Notes: a model not told the origin generated them from the letters alone. Counted from the first letter of the stretch, positions 53,031 through 63,077 are shown. The stretch is 64,000 nucleotides of DNA from Mucilaginibacter sp. SG564 (GCF_013149275.1 NZ_JABGNA010000011.1:62001-126000); one strand, 5' to 3'. Program-made: numbers and translations.

Positions 53031-55892
53031 TTATCGGTATAAGTCGATAATTTTCCCCAGATCGACCGTTTGTTTGGGATTAAAATCTGCAGAGTCCATA
53101 TAACTTATTAAACTGTACAGTAACTGTTTTGCTTCCGGCCGTTTATCCGCATCCGATAACAAGTCGATACCTGATATGATCAGTTTCCCGTTACCTGCGC
53201 GACATTCAAACACCAATCCAAGCGACTGCGCGGTCACCCAGTCATCAATAACCCTAACAATAGGCTGTAAGCCTGTTGCCACTGAGTCCAGGCGAATTGC
53301 GCTGGAGTGAGACATAGCATCCCACCATTGCCAATTACTGTAACGCTGCGTTGGGAACTCTTTTAATGCAGGGTGTTTAGGATCGCATAAAATGCCTAAA
53401 GTAACCGGAGGCTGACTATGAGTCCAAGCGGTATTCCAGAATATGCTTGAAAAACCAATGGCTATATTCCCCCCCTTACTCCCTTTAAGGGCTCCTTTTT
53501 TTAACGTCAACAATACGTTGCCGCCTTTATTTAGAGTTTCAACCACCTTGTTGTCAATAGTATTTACAACCATGATATTTTGGTTAACTTTAGACAGTAC
53601 CGCTGGATAGACAAATATCTCCCAGGAGTTTTCATAGCCGGCAACAGATACGGTAAGTGTAAGTTTACTTGGTTTAGTTATGGAATTTAGTGTTTGCTTA
53701 ATTACACCCAGCTTTATATTATTTCCTAAAGGTATGATTGTTGTGGCAAGCCCTCCTTTAAATAATACATTACCGGCATCATTCTTTATACTCCATTGGG
53801 GGGTTACATGGTTTAATACTCTTTGGCCAAACTGCGCAACTTCCACGGGTACCGTAAATGTTTCATTATTAAGGTAGATCATTTTAGGCAAACGGGCCAA
53901 TGGTACAACAGCATTGCAAAACTGGCTATATTCTTTTCCGGTGATATATCCTTTATCTCTCCAAAATGGATTAAGCACACCAACCAAAGCAGTTCCCTGC
54001 CCTGGGAAATCATTTAATCCCAGTAGTTGAAAACCGCCAAAACCAGGCGTACGTAACGCAGCTTCAATATCCGCCTTATAGCATAAAACCTGCAATTTTC
54101 CAGACGCGAAAAGGAAATCTTCGGCCAGATTTTCTAAACCATTCTTTTTTAGCTGATCATGGAAGATCTCAAAATTCCTTGCTTTCAATACACCATCATA
54201 TTGGCTTATCTCCTTAAAATCAGGATAAACGCACCATTGCCCAATTTCGTGGCTTACGGTTGGGTGTTGCCAATTTTTAATAATACCGGTCCAGTCATAA
54301 TCTGTCCGTGGTGCTTGACCGTTGATAATGCTTTTAAGCCCTTGCCCCCATCCCTGGATTCGGGGATCGGGTGTACTGTTATAATCACTACTATTGATGA
54401 TAGGCCAACCCGAACCTGTAGAATACAAACGACGGGGATCTTTCTGTTTCCAATAACTTACAAAATCAGTCAGGTATTTAACCAGGTTTTTACCATTTGG
54501 TTCGTTACCATAGTTCATCATACAAAAAGATGGATGGTTGCCGTAAACCTTTACTATCCGGTTACTTTCATCATAGATATATTGATCCAAAGGGTTTCCA
54601 TCTCCAATTGAAGCGCCCTGATTTGCCCAGGATGCGCACTCAATTTGAAAATAAAAACCTAACCGGTCGGCGGCTTCAAAAGCAGCATCTGGCGGACACC
54701 AGGAATGAAAACGCAAATGATTTAGTCCATAAGATTTGCAAACGGTTAAAATTCGCACCCATGATTGCAGATCTGTTGGCGGGAAACCGGTTTTAGGATA
54801 AGCCGCGCATTCTAAAGTTCCACGCAGAAATGTAGGCTTACCATTAATAGTAAATTGTGTGCCCCTGCTTGAAAAACTCCTCATGCCAAATGTAACCGAT
54901 CTTTCCTCTTTTTCATTCGGGGCAGTAACCAGCTGAACCTGCATTTTATAAACATCGGGGGTAAATTCGCTCCATAATAGCGGCTTTTCGCCCATTGGGT
55001 AAGTTATTTCTATAACAACAGTATCCTTTGTAACAGCTATTGCTTTTGCCATTGGCCTTAGTGCAGGCGCTTTTGCACATGTAGCCAACAAATTAATGGT
55101 GGTGCTAACTGTTTTCCCGGTATGATTAATGATCTGTACATGTGCCTTAACCAGCTTGTTTTTAATATCCGGATATAGCTGTATATCATCAATGTATACT
55201 AAAGGCTTGGCTTTCAGAAATAATTGCCCAATCATCCCATTCCAGTTGGTTTGTGTATGATCAGAAATACTATGCGAATTTTGACCTACATTAAACTCCT
55301 TTACCCTGTTATCTACACGAATGGTTATTTGATGATTACCGGGAGATAATTCATTAGAAAGATCAAAAACCTGAGCAGTGGACAGGCTGTTTTGCATGCC
55401 AATTTGCTTATCATCAACCCAAACAGTTGTTTCCCAATGGCTTCTTTCAATATATAGTTCAACATGCTTTTTAGACCACGTTGTAGGGATAGTTACTGTT
55501 TTTTGATACCATGCGGCACCTTTATAATATTTAGCGGGCTGAAGCCAGAATGGCACTTTGATATTACCTGGCTTGCGATATTGCGCATACGCTGGGCTCT
55601 GAAACCAGGTAGAATCCTCAATACTCCCAGTCCATGGAGTATTTATGGTGATATCACTCCCCAATCCATTTGTAGTCATGGAGCCCGGAAGCGTGATATT
55701 ACCAGCCAGACTATTTGCATACCATTTTTGCGTTATTCCCTGATCGAGTGAATCGATCTGGAAAGCCCACTTACCGGCAAGATCTATTTTGTAATCTATT
55801 ACTACAGATTTTTTTTTCGACTGGCCTTTAACAACGTTTATAAGCGTTAATTGTAAAAAGGCAATTAACAAAAGCAAGATTAGTTTTCTCAT
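53031..55892 (-). CDS. GH2-type glycoside hydrolase
   Basis: Exported enzyme of 953 residues in the family 2 build: signal peptide (about 1-24), sugar-binding jelly roll (to about 230), an immunoglobulin-like domain (to about 340), the TIM barrel (about 345-660) and further beta domains. The acid/base is Glu464 (NYGNEPNG) and the nucleophile probably Glu549 (VSHEIGQW). LRFHSWCPPDAAFEAADRLG is a typical barrel segment. The general family covers beta-galactosidase, mannosidase and glucuronidase; the sequence does not decide. It follows susD of locus V after 105 bases, so it should be made with that SusCD pair. Confidence 0.85.
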   Translation of the reverse strand: MRKLILLLLIAFLQLTLINVVKGQSKKKSVVIDYKIDLAGKWAFQIDSLDQGITQKWYANSLAGNITLPGSMTTNGLGSDITINTPWTGSIEDSTWFQSPAYAQYRKPGNIKVPFWLQPAKYYKGAAWYQKTVTIPTTWSKKHVELYIERSHWETTVWVDDKQIGMQNSLSTAQVFDLSNELSPGNHQITIRVDNRVKEFNVGQNSHSISDHTQTNWNGMIGQLFLKAKPLVYIDDIQLYPDIKNKLVKAHVQIINHTGKTVSTTINLLATCAKAPALRPMAKAIAVTKDTVVIEITYPMGEKPLLWSEFTPDVYKMQVQLVTAPNEKEERSVTFGMRSFSSRGTQFTINGKPTFLRGTLECAAYPKTGFPPTDLQSWVRILTVCKSYGLNHLRFHSWCPPDAAFEAADRLGFYFQIECASWANQGASIGDGNPLDQYIYDESNRIVKVYGNHPSFCMMNYGNEPNGKNLVKYLTDFVSYWKQKDPRRLYSTGSGWPIINSSDYNSTPDPRIQGWGQGLKSIINGQAPRTDYDWTGIIKNWQHPTVSHEIGQWCVYPDFKEISQYDGVLKARNFEIFHDQLKKNGLENLAEDFLFASGKLQVLCYKADIEAALRTPGFGGFQLLGLNDFPGQGTALVGVLNPFWRDKGYITGKEYSQFCNAVVPLARLPKMIYLNNETFTVPVEVAQFGQRVLNHVTPQWSIKNDAGNVLFKGGLATTIIPLGNNIKLGVIKQTLNSITKPSKLTLTVSVAGYENSWEIFVYPAVLSKVNQNIMVVNTIDNKVVETLNKGGNVLLTLKKGALKGSKGGNIAIGFSSIFWNTAWTHSQPPVTLGILCDPKHPALKEFPTQRYSNWQWWDAMSHSSAIRLDSVATGLQPIVRVIDDWVTAQSLGLVFECRAGNGKLIISGIDLLSDADKRPEAKQLLYSLISYMDSADFNPKQTVDLGKIIDLYR

Positions 55893-55997
55893 CTGTTTAT
55901 AATTGGTATTTATAATTTAACAGAATGATCTGGTTACTTATGGAAGCAACCAGATCAAAAAGGTGAAAAGGCAATTTAGGTTATAACCAATTGATTT

Positions 55998-57515
55998 TTA
56001 CCAATTGGAGTTTTGTTTCATTAATGGATTACTATTGATCTCGTTTTGAGGGATCGGGAAATAATCATATTTACCAGCTACGTAAAATTGCTTCCCTACT
56101 TTATCGCTATTGGAGATTTCCTGCGATAGTTTTCCCCAGCGTTTCAGATCATAAAAGCGTTGGTTCTCTCTCGCAAATTCAATCATCCGCTGGTGCACTA
56201 TTTCGGTCATCATCTGATCCTGGCTATACCCCCCCGGTAAAGCAGCGAGTTGTGCCCTATCCCTGATCTGTTTCATGTAAGGATAAGCATCCTGCACTTT
56301 TCCCTGCATAGTTAAAGACTCTGCAAGTAACAACAGCACATCGGCGTAACGGAAAGCCCGCTCATTGTTACTTGAGGTATAATCCGAAGCGCCGCTTGCT
56401 CCTGTTAGCTCATTATTTTGGGTATAATTCTGATACTTTTTGAACATGGAGTGATAGCCGAACACCAGCGTGAAACTACTAAAAGGCTTGTTATAAAAAG
56501 TACAACCAGGATAATCCCAAACCAGTGTAGCGTACATCCTTGGATCGAAATCATTACTTGTAGTTTTTTCTTTTTTAAACTCATTAAAAAGCTTGTCAGT
56601 AGGGCTCACTTCAAACCATCCGCTTACTTCTGATGGCGCAAACTCCTGTGCAGTAGTAACTCCTAATGATTGCTGTGCATTTTCGCCGGCCCATGGGTTA
56701 GTGCCGCCAACATCAGCCAGTTGGATCTCAAACACCGATTCCTGATTGTTCTTTTTCGAGGCGATAAAGTTATCACCATAGTTAGGCATCAACTGATATG
56801 ATAAACCTGTTACCTGCTTCAAAGCAGTTTCCGCATTAGCCCAGGCTTTGGTGTATACATAAGCTTTACCCTGGTAAGCCAGGGCCGCACCTTTGGTTGC
56901 CCTGCCTACCCATTGCGAAGAATAGGATGCGGGCAGATCGGCCCCAGCTGCAGTAAAATCAGCAATCACCTGCTGCCAAATAGCGGCTTCGGGAGATTTG
57001 GCTGTAAAATAGTTCTCTGTTGTAGCCGGGACGGTCAATATCAATGGCACATCTCCAAAGTTAATGGCCAGGATAAAATAATTTATGCCTCGCAGAAATT
57101 TAGCTTCGGCTATATAGGCTTTTTTCGCGTTAGCATCCAAAGGCACTTTATCAATGTTAGCTAATATTTGATTTGCCCTAAAAATAGCCCGGTATGATAT
57201 GTTCCACAGATCATTGGCAGGGCCATTGTCTGGTGTGTTGGTAAATGTTGATAGTTTGTACAGATCGGCCACATCGTTACGGATAAAAAAGTCGTCACCA
57301 CGACCATTAGCAAGCTCAATACCCCTTACTCCATAAAAACCACCATTTACATCCCTTAACAGCCCATAGGTAGCCGCGAATGCGCTTTGCACATCGGCTT
57401 CGGTTTTCCAGAAAGTTTCGGTGGTTATTTTATTGGGGTTTTGAAGTTCTAATGTACTTTTCTTACAGCTGCAAACTATAACAGCTATACAAAATATGAT
57501 TATTAAATTTTTCAT
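55998..57515 (-). CDS. SusD/RagB lipoprotein, locus V
   Basis: Surface lipoprotein of 505 residues; the signal peptide ends in IVCSC (Cys near residue 17). Typical features are AEAKFLRGINYFILAINFGD, FRYADVLLLLAESLTMQG and QRMIEFARENQRFYDLKRWG. Spacing to susC upstream is 27 bases. Of the four other SusD proteins it is most like that of locus I. It is the ligand-binding partner of the SusC of locus V, acting with a GH2 enzyme, so a glycan with a GH2-type beta-linkage is likely. Confidence 0.92.
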   Translation of the reverse strand: MKNLIIIFCIAVIVCSCKKSTLELQNPNKITTETFWKTEADVQSAFAATYGLLRDVNGGFYGVRGIELANGRGDDFFIRNDVADLYKLSTFTNTPDNGPANDLWNISYRAIFRANQILANIDKVPLDANAKKAYIAEAKFLRGINYFILAINFGDVPLILTVPATTENYFTAKSPEAAIWQQVIADFTAAGADLPASYSSQWVGRATKGAALAYQGKAYVYTKAWANAETALKQVTGLSYQLMPNYGDNFIASKKNNQESVFEIQLADVGGTNPWAGENAQQSLGVTTAQEFAPSEVSGWFEVSPTDKLFNEFKKEKTTSNDFDPRMYATLVWDYPGCTFYNKPFSSFTLVFGYHSMFKKYQNYTQNNELTGASGASDYTSSNNERAFRYADVLLLLAESLTMQGKVQDAYPYMKQIRDRAQLAALPGGYSQDQMMTEIVHQRMIEFARENQRFYDLKRWGKLSQEISNSDKVGKQFYVAGKYDYFPIPQNEINSNPLMKQNSNW

Positions 57516-57542
57516 AATTTTAATTTTTATAGCGCTTATTGA

Positions 57543-60500
57543 TTACAATGATAGTTGAACACCCAGAGAGATGGTTCTGGCCAGCGGATAAGCCACATGC
57601 CCAAAATCAACACCCCGATCAAGAATACTCAGTTGAGCACTCGTTGCTCTGCCCAAATCGGGGTTAAAACCAGTATAGTTTGTTATTGTAAAAAGATTAT
57701 CAGCACTTGCATAAACACGTAAAGAAGTTATCCTCATTTTTTTTACCAATGCACTATTTAAGGTGTATCCAATTTGCAAAGTTTTCATTCTTAAATAAGA
57801 GCCATCTTCCAGAAAGCGGGTTGATGTGCGGTTATTAAAATTAGGATCGCTGGTAACCGCTCTGGGAATATTAGAATGATTAGTAGGTGTCCAGGCGTTA
57901 AGCATTGATTTGGCATAATTAAAATCGAGGTTGGTACTTTCCAAATCCTGCCTTAAGCCATTATATATCTTATTGCCCTGAGAACCCTGGAAAAACATAT
58001 TGATATCAAAACCATACATGGATGCATTTATGCCAAAGCCATATTCAAAATTAGGGAATGGGCTGCCTGCGTTAACTTTATCATTATCATTGATCTGTCC
58101 GTCGCCATTCGTGTCCTGGAATTTAACATCACCAGGGGCAGCGTTAGGCTGAATCGGCTTGCCATTTTTGGTATAACTATCAATTTCGGCTTGTGAATTA
58201 AATACGCCGATATCCTTTATCAGGTAAAAAGAGCCTATTGAGCCGCCAGCTTCGGTTAAAGTACTTGAAGCACCGTGATGGGTAGGCTGGCCACCAAAAA
58301 TTTGCTGTGTACCCGTACCAAGTGCTATTACCTTATTTTTCACCGCGCTTATTGTACCATAAACGCCATAGTTTAATTTACCTATATGATCATTAAAATT
58401 AACACCAACCTCAATACCTTTATTACGCAGATCTCCGGCATTTACTACCGGATTTGAAATTGATCCAGCAGAGCCTGGTATGGGAACGTTTAAAAGGAGA
58501 TCGGTGGTTTTTTTAATAAAATAATCAGCAGTTATATTCAGTCTGTCCTGTAAAAAACCTATATCTAAACCAATGTTTGAAGTTTTGGTACTTTCCCATT
58601 TAATGTTGGGAGAAGCAAATGCTGTTTGAATGGCCCCGAACCATTTTTGTTGATCGGCACCAACAACATAGTTTATATTTGACGAGATAGCCGCACTGTA
58701 CTGATAATCCCCAATTTCCTGGTTACCCAGCACACCATAACTGGTCCTTAATTTTAAAGTTGAAAATGTATTTTTTAAAGATCCAAAAAAGCTTTCATTT
58801 GAAATATTCCACCCCAATGCAATAGAAGGATAATCACCGTACCGGTGAGCGCTTCCAAATCTCGATGAGCCATCATGCCTGAAACTGGCGGTCAAAAGAT
58901 AACGGTTATCATACGAATAAATAGCACGTCCGAATATCGATACCAGGTTACTTTCAGTTTTGTTGCCACCGGTGGTTGATATACCGGCTCCGGCATCTAT
59001 CTGGTCAATACCATCAGGCAAGTCTGTTCTACCTGCTGCGGTGTAATTATATTTAGTGCTTTGATAAGCGTAACCAGCCAATGCCTGTATACTGTGTTTG
59101 CCAATATGCTTATCATAGTTCAGGGTATTTTCTAACAAAGTCATTACCGTCTGATCTTTGCTCAAACTAATATCATTAGTTGGATGTGAAAACAGGGTGC
59201 CCACTACATATCTTTTAGAGTAATCATAATTGCTGTTAAAGCCATTGGTATATCCCAGATTTAATTTATAGTTTAAACCAGGTAAAAGGTTTACCTGGGC
59301 ATAAGCATTAGTTATGATATTAGTAAACTCCCGGTTAATATTTTCCAGATTTAACTGGGCAACCGGATTGGCCACGTTAACCACCGGGCCATAAGCCCCG
59401 GCGTAACCACCTACAGCAGTTGGATCATAAATATTAAAAACAGGGATCATTTTTGCTGCTGATCCTACCGGGTTACCACCCTGACCACCCCAGCCACCGG
59501 GCATGGTGATGAATTTTTCTCTTGATAGCAATACCGTTTCGCCAAACTTCAATCGCCCTTTGGTTGTTTCTGTTTTAACGCGTAAGTTATAACGCTTATA
59601 ACCGGTTACATCCACAATACCCTGCTGATCATTATATCCACCTGATACACTGTATTTGGTTGATTCGCTTCCACCACTTACCAGCATATTATACTGTTGA
59701 ACCGGGGCTGTTCGGTATATAGCATCCTGCCAATTGGTACCAACACCCAACTGACTTGGATTTTTGGCAATATCAAGTCTGGGCAAACCAGCGTTATCAT
59801 GCGCCATGTTACTTACAGTGGCCCACTCCTGGGCATTCAAAACATCAATTCCATGCGCTATTTTTTGCTGACCATAATTCGCGGTAAATTGTACCACAGG
59901 AGCGCCATTCTTACCCGCTTTAGTGGTAACCAATACCACACCATTTGCAGCCCTTGAACCGTATATGGCCGCGGCAGAAGCGTCTTTCAATACATCAATT
60001 GATTCAATATCAACCTGGTTCAGGTAGTTGATACTTGCTGTTGGTACACCATCAACAATATATAACGGGGCTCCGTTTCCTAATGTACCAACCCCCCGGA
60101 TCATAATTCGTGTTCCGGCACCAGGATCACCACCAGATGCTTCTATGGTAACGCCGGGCATTTTACCCTGTAATGACCTTGTAACGTCACTTACACCCTG
60201 AGCCTTGATATCTGAACCTTTAACCGAAGCTGTGGCACCGGTAAGATCAGACCGTCTAACCGTTCCGTACCCGATCACCACAACCTCATTTAAAGCGGTT
60301 TGGGCTTCCTGTAACTTTACGTTTATTTCGGTACTACCATTAATGCTAACTTCCTGTTTGGTGAATCCTAAAAAAGTAAACTCCAATACAGCCTTATTAT
60401 CATTAACAGTAATGGAGTATTTACCGTTACCATCTGTAACTATACCGTTATTGGTACCCTTTACTTTAACACTAACGCCCGGCAATGGTAAGCCCTTCTC

Positions 60501-60914
60501 ATCCGTAACCGTACCTGTTACTTTTACTGTCTGCACTTCATCGGTTACTAAAGCCTTTCTTCGTAGAACAACAGTATTGTGATTAATGGTATAAGTTACA
60601 GGCTGATTGGCAAAACATTTTTCAAGTGCCTGTAAAAATGGTTCATTATTCGCCGAAAGGCTAACCCTCTTTGTTTCATCCAATACCTCGATCTTATACA
60701 AAAAATGATAACCCGTTTGCTGTCTTAATTCCTCAATAACTTCTTTCAGGGAAGCATTTTTCAAATTCAGGTTTACAGTTTGGGCATAAGAGCTGGCATT
60801 GGCCTGAATAATAGTGGTAATTAATAAAATTAACACAAGTTTCATCACCCTAAAAATTTTAAATGGCATACAGGAGACCCTCCTGCATGGAAATGCAATA
60901 TTATCTTTATACAT
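57543..60914 (-). CDS. SusC-type TonB-dependent transporter, locus V
   Basis: Outer-membrane importer of 1123 residues. A basic lead is followed by a hydrophobic signal core after Met24 and an STN domain (ASLKEVIEELRQQTGYHFLY). Then come the regulatory domain (LPLPGVSVKVKGTNNG), the plug with VLKDASAAAIYGSRAANG, and the barrel. Met16 and Met24 are alternative starts. The STN domain again pairs with the FecR encoded upstream. The calcium-binding-like DTNGDGQINDNDK in the barrel part is common in SusC proteins. Confidence 0.93.
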   Translation of the reverse strand: MYKDNIAFPCRRVSCMPFKIFRVMKLVLILLITTIIQANASSYAQTVNLNLKNASLKEVIEELRQQTGYHFLYKIEVLDETKRVSLSANNEPFLQALEKCFANQPVTYTINHNTVVLRRKALVTDEVQTVKVTGTVTDEKGLPLPGVSVKVKGTNNGIVTDGNGKYSITVNDNKAVLEFTFLGFTKQEVSINGSTEINVKLQEAQTALNEVVVIGYGTVRRSDLTGATASVKGSDIKAQGVSDVTRSLQGKMPGVTIEASGGDPGAGTRIMIRGVGTLGNGAPLYIVDGVPTASINYLNQVDIESIDVLKDASAAAIYGSRAANGVVLVTTKAGKNGAPVVQFTANYGQQKIAHGIDVLNAQEWATVSNMAHDNAGLPRLDIAKNPSQLGVGTNWQDAIYRTAPVQQYNMLVSGGSESTKYSVSGGYNDQQGIVDVTGYKRYNLRVKTETTKGRLKFGETVLLSREKFITMPGGWGGQGGNPVGSAAKMIPVFNIYDPTAVGGYAGAYGPVVNVANPVAQLNLENINREFTNIITNAYAQVNLLPGLNYKLNLGYTNGFNSNYDYSKRYVVGTLFSHPTNDISLSKDQTVMTLLENTLNYDKHIGKHSIQALAGYAYQSTKYNYTAAGRTDLPDGIDQIDAGAGISTTGGNKTESNLVSIFGRAIYSYDNRYLLTASFRHDGSSRFGSAHRYGDYPSIALGWNISNESFFGSLKNTFSTLKLRTSYGVLGNQEIGDYQYSAAISSNINYVVGADQQKWFGAIQTAFASPNIKWESTKTSNIGLDIGFLQDRLNITADYFIKKTTDLLLNVPIPGSAGSISNPVVNAGDLRNKGIEVGVNFNDHIGKLNYGVYGTISAVKNKVIALGTGTQQIFGGQPTHHGASSTLTEAGGSIGSFYLIKDIGVFNSQAEIDSYTKNGKPIQPNAAPGDVKFQDTNGDGQINDNDKVNAGSPFPNFEYGFGINASMYGFDINMFFQGSQGNKIYNGLRQDLESTNLDFNYAKSMLNAWTPTNHSNIPRAVTSDPNFNNRTSTRFLEDGSYLRMKTLQIGYTLNSALVKKMRITSLRVYASADNLFTITNYTGFNPDLGRATSAQLSILDRGVDFGHVAYPLARTISLGVQLSL

Positions 60915-60993
60915 TTGAAAAAAGGTTTAATTAAATTGGTTGTAGAAGCAATTGATTGTTACCCTTTTAGCTGCTTAAAAAGCAAGCCTATTT

Positions 60994-61022
60994 AACCGGG
61001 GGCGCTGCAATCGCTCCTGGTT
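60994..61022 (-). other. Hairpin between fecR and susC, locus V
   Basis: AACCGGGGGCG (60994-61004) pairs with CGCTCCTGGTT (61012-61022), with mismatches, loop CTGCAAT. It lies 79 bases upstream of the susC ATG, as in the other sigma/FecR loci. Confidence 0.55.
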
Positions 61023-61057
61023 TTATGGTAACTTATTTATAGTAGTAATAAGTAAGT

Positions 61058-62200
61058 TTATGGCATTACGATAATCTTCCTCCCTTCTATTTTAAAGTGA
61101 ACTGTACCGGTTAATTCTAATGATTTTAGCACCTCGGCAACACTATCGAAACGAGACACTGTTCCACCAAAATCCCGTTCATCAACTTTACCGTTATACA
61201 CAACTTCAACATCGTACCATCGCGAAATCTTTTTCATGATACTCTGAATGTTTTCATTGTTAAATATGAAATATCCGTTTTTCCACGCTACGGCTTCCTC
61301 TGTATTCACAGAACCGATATTAAATGATTGCTGCTGATTTAGTGTAGCTTGCTGTCCGGGCTTCAGGTATGCCTGATGATTGCCGGTTACTAACTTTACA
61401 GCCCCCTCTAAAAGGGTAGTTTTAATAACTCCTTCGTCTTTATATGCGTCGACATCAAAATGTGTTCCCAATACTTCGATACTCATTTGCTCAACGGCGA
61501 TTTTAAAGGGCCTATCTTTATTTTTTGCCACTTCAAAGTAGGCTTCGCCTGTTAATTCTACTTTTCTTTCATGACCAGTAAAAACGGTTGGGAATTTTAT
61601 AGAAGAGGCAGCGTTGAGCCATACTTTGGTACCATCAGATAAAACAACCTGATATTGCCCTCCACGGGGTGTACTGATCATATTAAATAGAGCTGCCGTG
61701 CTCCGTGCTTCACCTTCTTTGGCGTTATAAACAATTTCCCCTTCTCCGGATTTGCCTATAACAACACTTCCTTGCTTTGATAATAAGCCTTTCCTGGAAT
61801 CGGTGAGATCAATATTGGAGCCATCGGCGAGTGTTAAGGTAGCTTTGTTATTTCCCGGCATCACTGGTCTTTTCGCATCCGCTGATGAATTTTGGACCAA
61901 TTCAATTGATGCATTATGGACTTTGTAACTAACAAGCCATATTAAACCTAAGGCAAAAATCAAACTGGCGGCTACGGCTATCCAATATTTTTTAAACCCT
62001 TTTTTTGGCGCATTAATTTGATGATTGAGCTTGTATAATATATCAAGTTTAATTGCCTCTTTATTTCCCATCCCCTCAGTCCATGGCAAATCCTTCAATT
62101 CAAAATTATCACGATATGCTCCAAGTTGATTTATCTCTTCCGGAGTACAATTGCCAGACTGATATTTCTCATAAAGTTCAATAAATTCTTGCGGGCTCAT
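61058..62200 (-). CDS. FecR-type anti-sigma factor, locus V
   Basis: Inner-membrane anti-sigma factor of about 380 residues. The N-terminal YQSGNCTPEEIN pattern matches the locus II protein, whose layout is the same. One membrane segment lies at about 70-90. The FecR domain has GNNKATLTLADGSNIDL, GTKVWLNAASSIKFP, GEAYFEVAKN and VLGTHFDVDAY; the DUF4974 end has KISRWYDVEVVYNG. I choose the ATG at 62200 over the upstream one at 62254, because it precedes the conserved SPQEFIELYEKYQ and lies 25 bases after the TATGTG-N20-TCTATA element, which the longer version would overlap. Confidence 0.9.
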   Translation of the reverse strand: MSPQEFIELYEKYQSGNCTPEEINQLGAYRDNFELKDLPWTEGMGNKEAIKLDILYKLNHQINAPKKGFKKYWIAVAASLIFALGLIWLVSYKVHNASIELVQNSSADAKRPVMPGNNKATLTLADGSNIDLTDSRKGLLSKQGSVVIGKSGEGEIVYNAKEGEARSTAALFNMISTPRGGQYQVVLSDGTKVWLNAASSIKFPTVFTGHERKVELTGEAYFEVAKNKDRPFKIAVEQMSIEVLGTHFDVDAYKDEGVIKTTLLEGAVKLVTGNHQAYLKPGQQATLNQQQSFNIGSVNTEEAVAWKNGYFIFNNENIQSIMKKISRWYDVEVVYNGKVDERDFGGTVSRFDSVAEVLKSLELTGTVHFKIEGRKIIVMP

Positions 62201-62225
62201 AAAAAAGTTTATCCGGTTATTGGGG

Positions 62226-62257
62226 TATAGAGACTTTTTTGGCACCGGACACACATA
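62226..62257 (-). promoter_or_regulatory. Candidate ECF promoter of fecR, locus V
   Basis: On the minus strand TATGTG (62257-62252) and TCTATA (62231-62226) are 20 bases apart, identical in sequence and spacing to the element before fecR of locus II. The divergent sigma gene starts at 62357. Confidence 0.5.
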
Positions 62258-62356
62258 AAATAAAAAATATTTTTTCTGGAGTGGTAAAATGTCAATATTA
62301 ATTGTAATACGTACAATTTATTATTGAATTAATTCCCTACTTTTATTTTACCAATT

Positions 62357-62944
62357 ATGCATTTAAACAATTGCTCCGATTCTGAATTGTGGGAGGAAGT
62401 AACACGCGATAACCCCAAAGCGTTTGAAACACTTTTTGAGCGTTATTGGAGCGTTATTTACAGTACTGCATTTTCATATTTAAGGGATAGAGAAACTTGT
62501 TCGGAAATAGTACAGGATATCTTTTTAAACATATGGCAAAAAAGGAATGAGTTTAAAATAAGCTGTTTAAAAAATTATCTTACATCTGCTGCACGGTATC
62601 ATGTATACAAAAAGTTAAAAGTAAAAAGATCCACTGCCATATTATATATTGAAAACTACGATCATGTTTCCACAGTAAACAATGTTACTGATTGTGTTGA
62701 CGAAAATATAACTTATTTAGAGTTAGAGAAATCTGTAGAAATCTCGTTGAATAATTTGCCTAAACGTTGTCGCGAAATTTTTCTTTTGAGCAGGAGGGGT
62801 AATTTAACAAATGATGAGATTGCTCAGCAGCTGGGTATCTCAAAACGTACGGTAGAGAATCAAATTACAACAGCTTTGAAATTTCTCAGATCTATACTGA
62901 AAAATACTGCTATAATCATATTAGCCATCATCAAGTTGTTTTAG
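62357..62944 (+). CDS. ECF sigma factor, locus V
   Basis: Extracytoplasmic-function sigma factor divergent from its fecR. Region 2: FETLFERYWSVIYSTAFSYL and VQDIFLNIWQKR. Region 4: LPKRCREIFLLSRRGNL and the helix-turn-helix NDEIAQQLGISKRTVENQIT. It is a close relative of the locus II sigma factor, down to LTSAARYxVY and the region 4 pattern. The C-terminus is a hydrophobic stretch (AIIILAIIKLF). With FecR and the STN domain of SusC it should form a ligand-triggered circuit for locus V. Confidence 0.92.
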   Translation: MHLNNCSDSELWEEVTRDNPKAFETLFERYWSVIYSTAFSYLRDRETCSEIVQDIFLNIWQKRNEFKISCLKNYLTSAARYHVYKKLKVKRSTAILYIENYDHVSTVNNVTDCVDENITYLELEKSVEISLNNLPKRCREIFLLSRRGNLTNDEIAQQLGISKRTVENQITTALKFLRSILKNTAIIILAIIKLF

Positions 62945-63046
62945 TGGTTAAGCCGTATTGTTACGCCGGGTGGCGATTGTTTTGGAATAATACTTTATGT
63001 TATATTTACTGAGTAAAAGACATATTTTAACAAACAACTAAGCAAC

Positions 63047-63077
63047 AAAAAGCGCTCTGTATCTCACCCCAGAGCGC
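63047..63077 (-). terminator. Terminator on the minus strand
   Basis: GCGCTCTG (63052-63059) pairs with CAGAGCGC (63070-63077); on the minus strand TTTTTG follows. It could end the FG-GAP gene transcript, although the stop codon is 330 bases away. Confidence 0.65.

Noticed and set aside
54159..54611. 150-residue plus-strand ORF inside the GH2 gene
   Set aside because: It overlaps the GH2 catalytic barrel fully on the other strand and shows no recognisable motif.
55911..55930. GGTATTTATAATTTAAC upstream of the GH2 gene as an operator copy
   Set aside because: The conserved TTTAG part is missing and no promoter box lies at the right place; GH2 should be read from the locus V operon.
60205..60582. 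125-residue plus-strand ORF inside susC of locus V
   Set aside because: It reflects the mirrored codon pattern of the regulatory domain, as do many antisense ORFs over SusC genes here.
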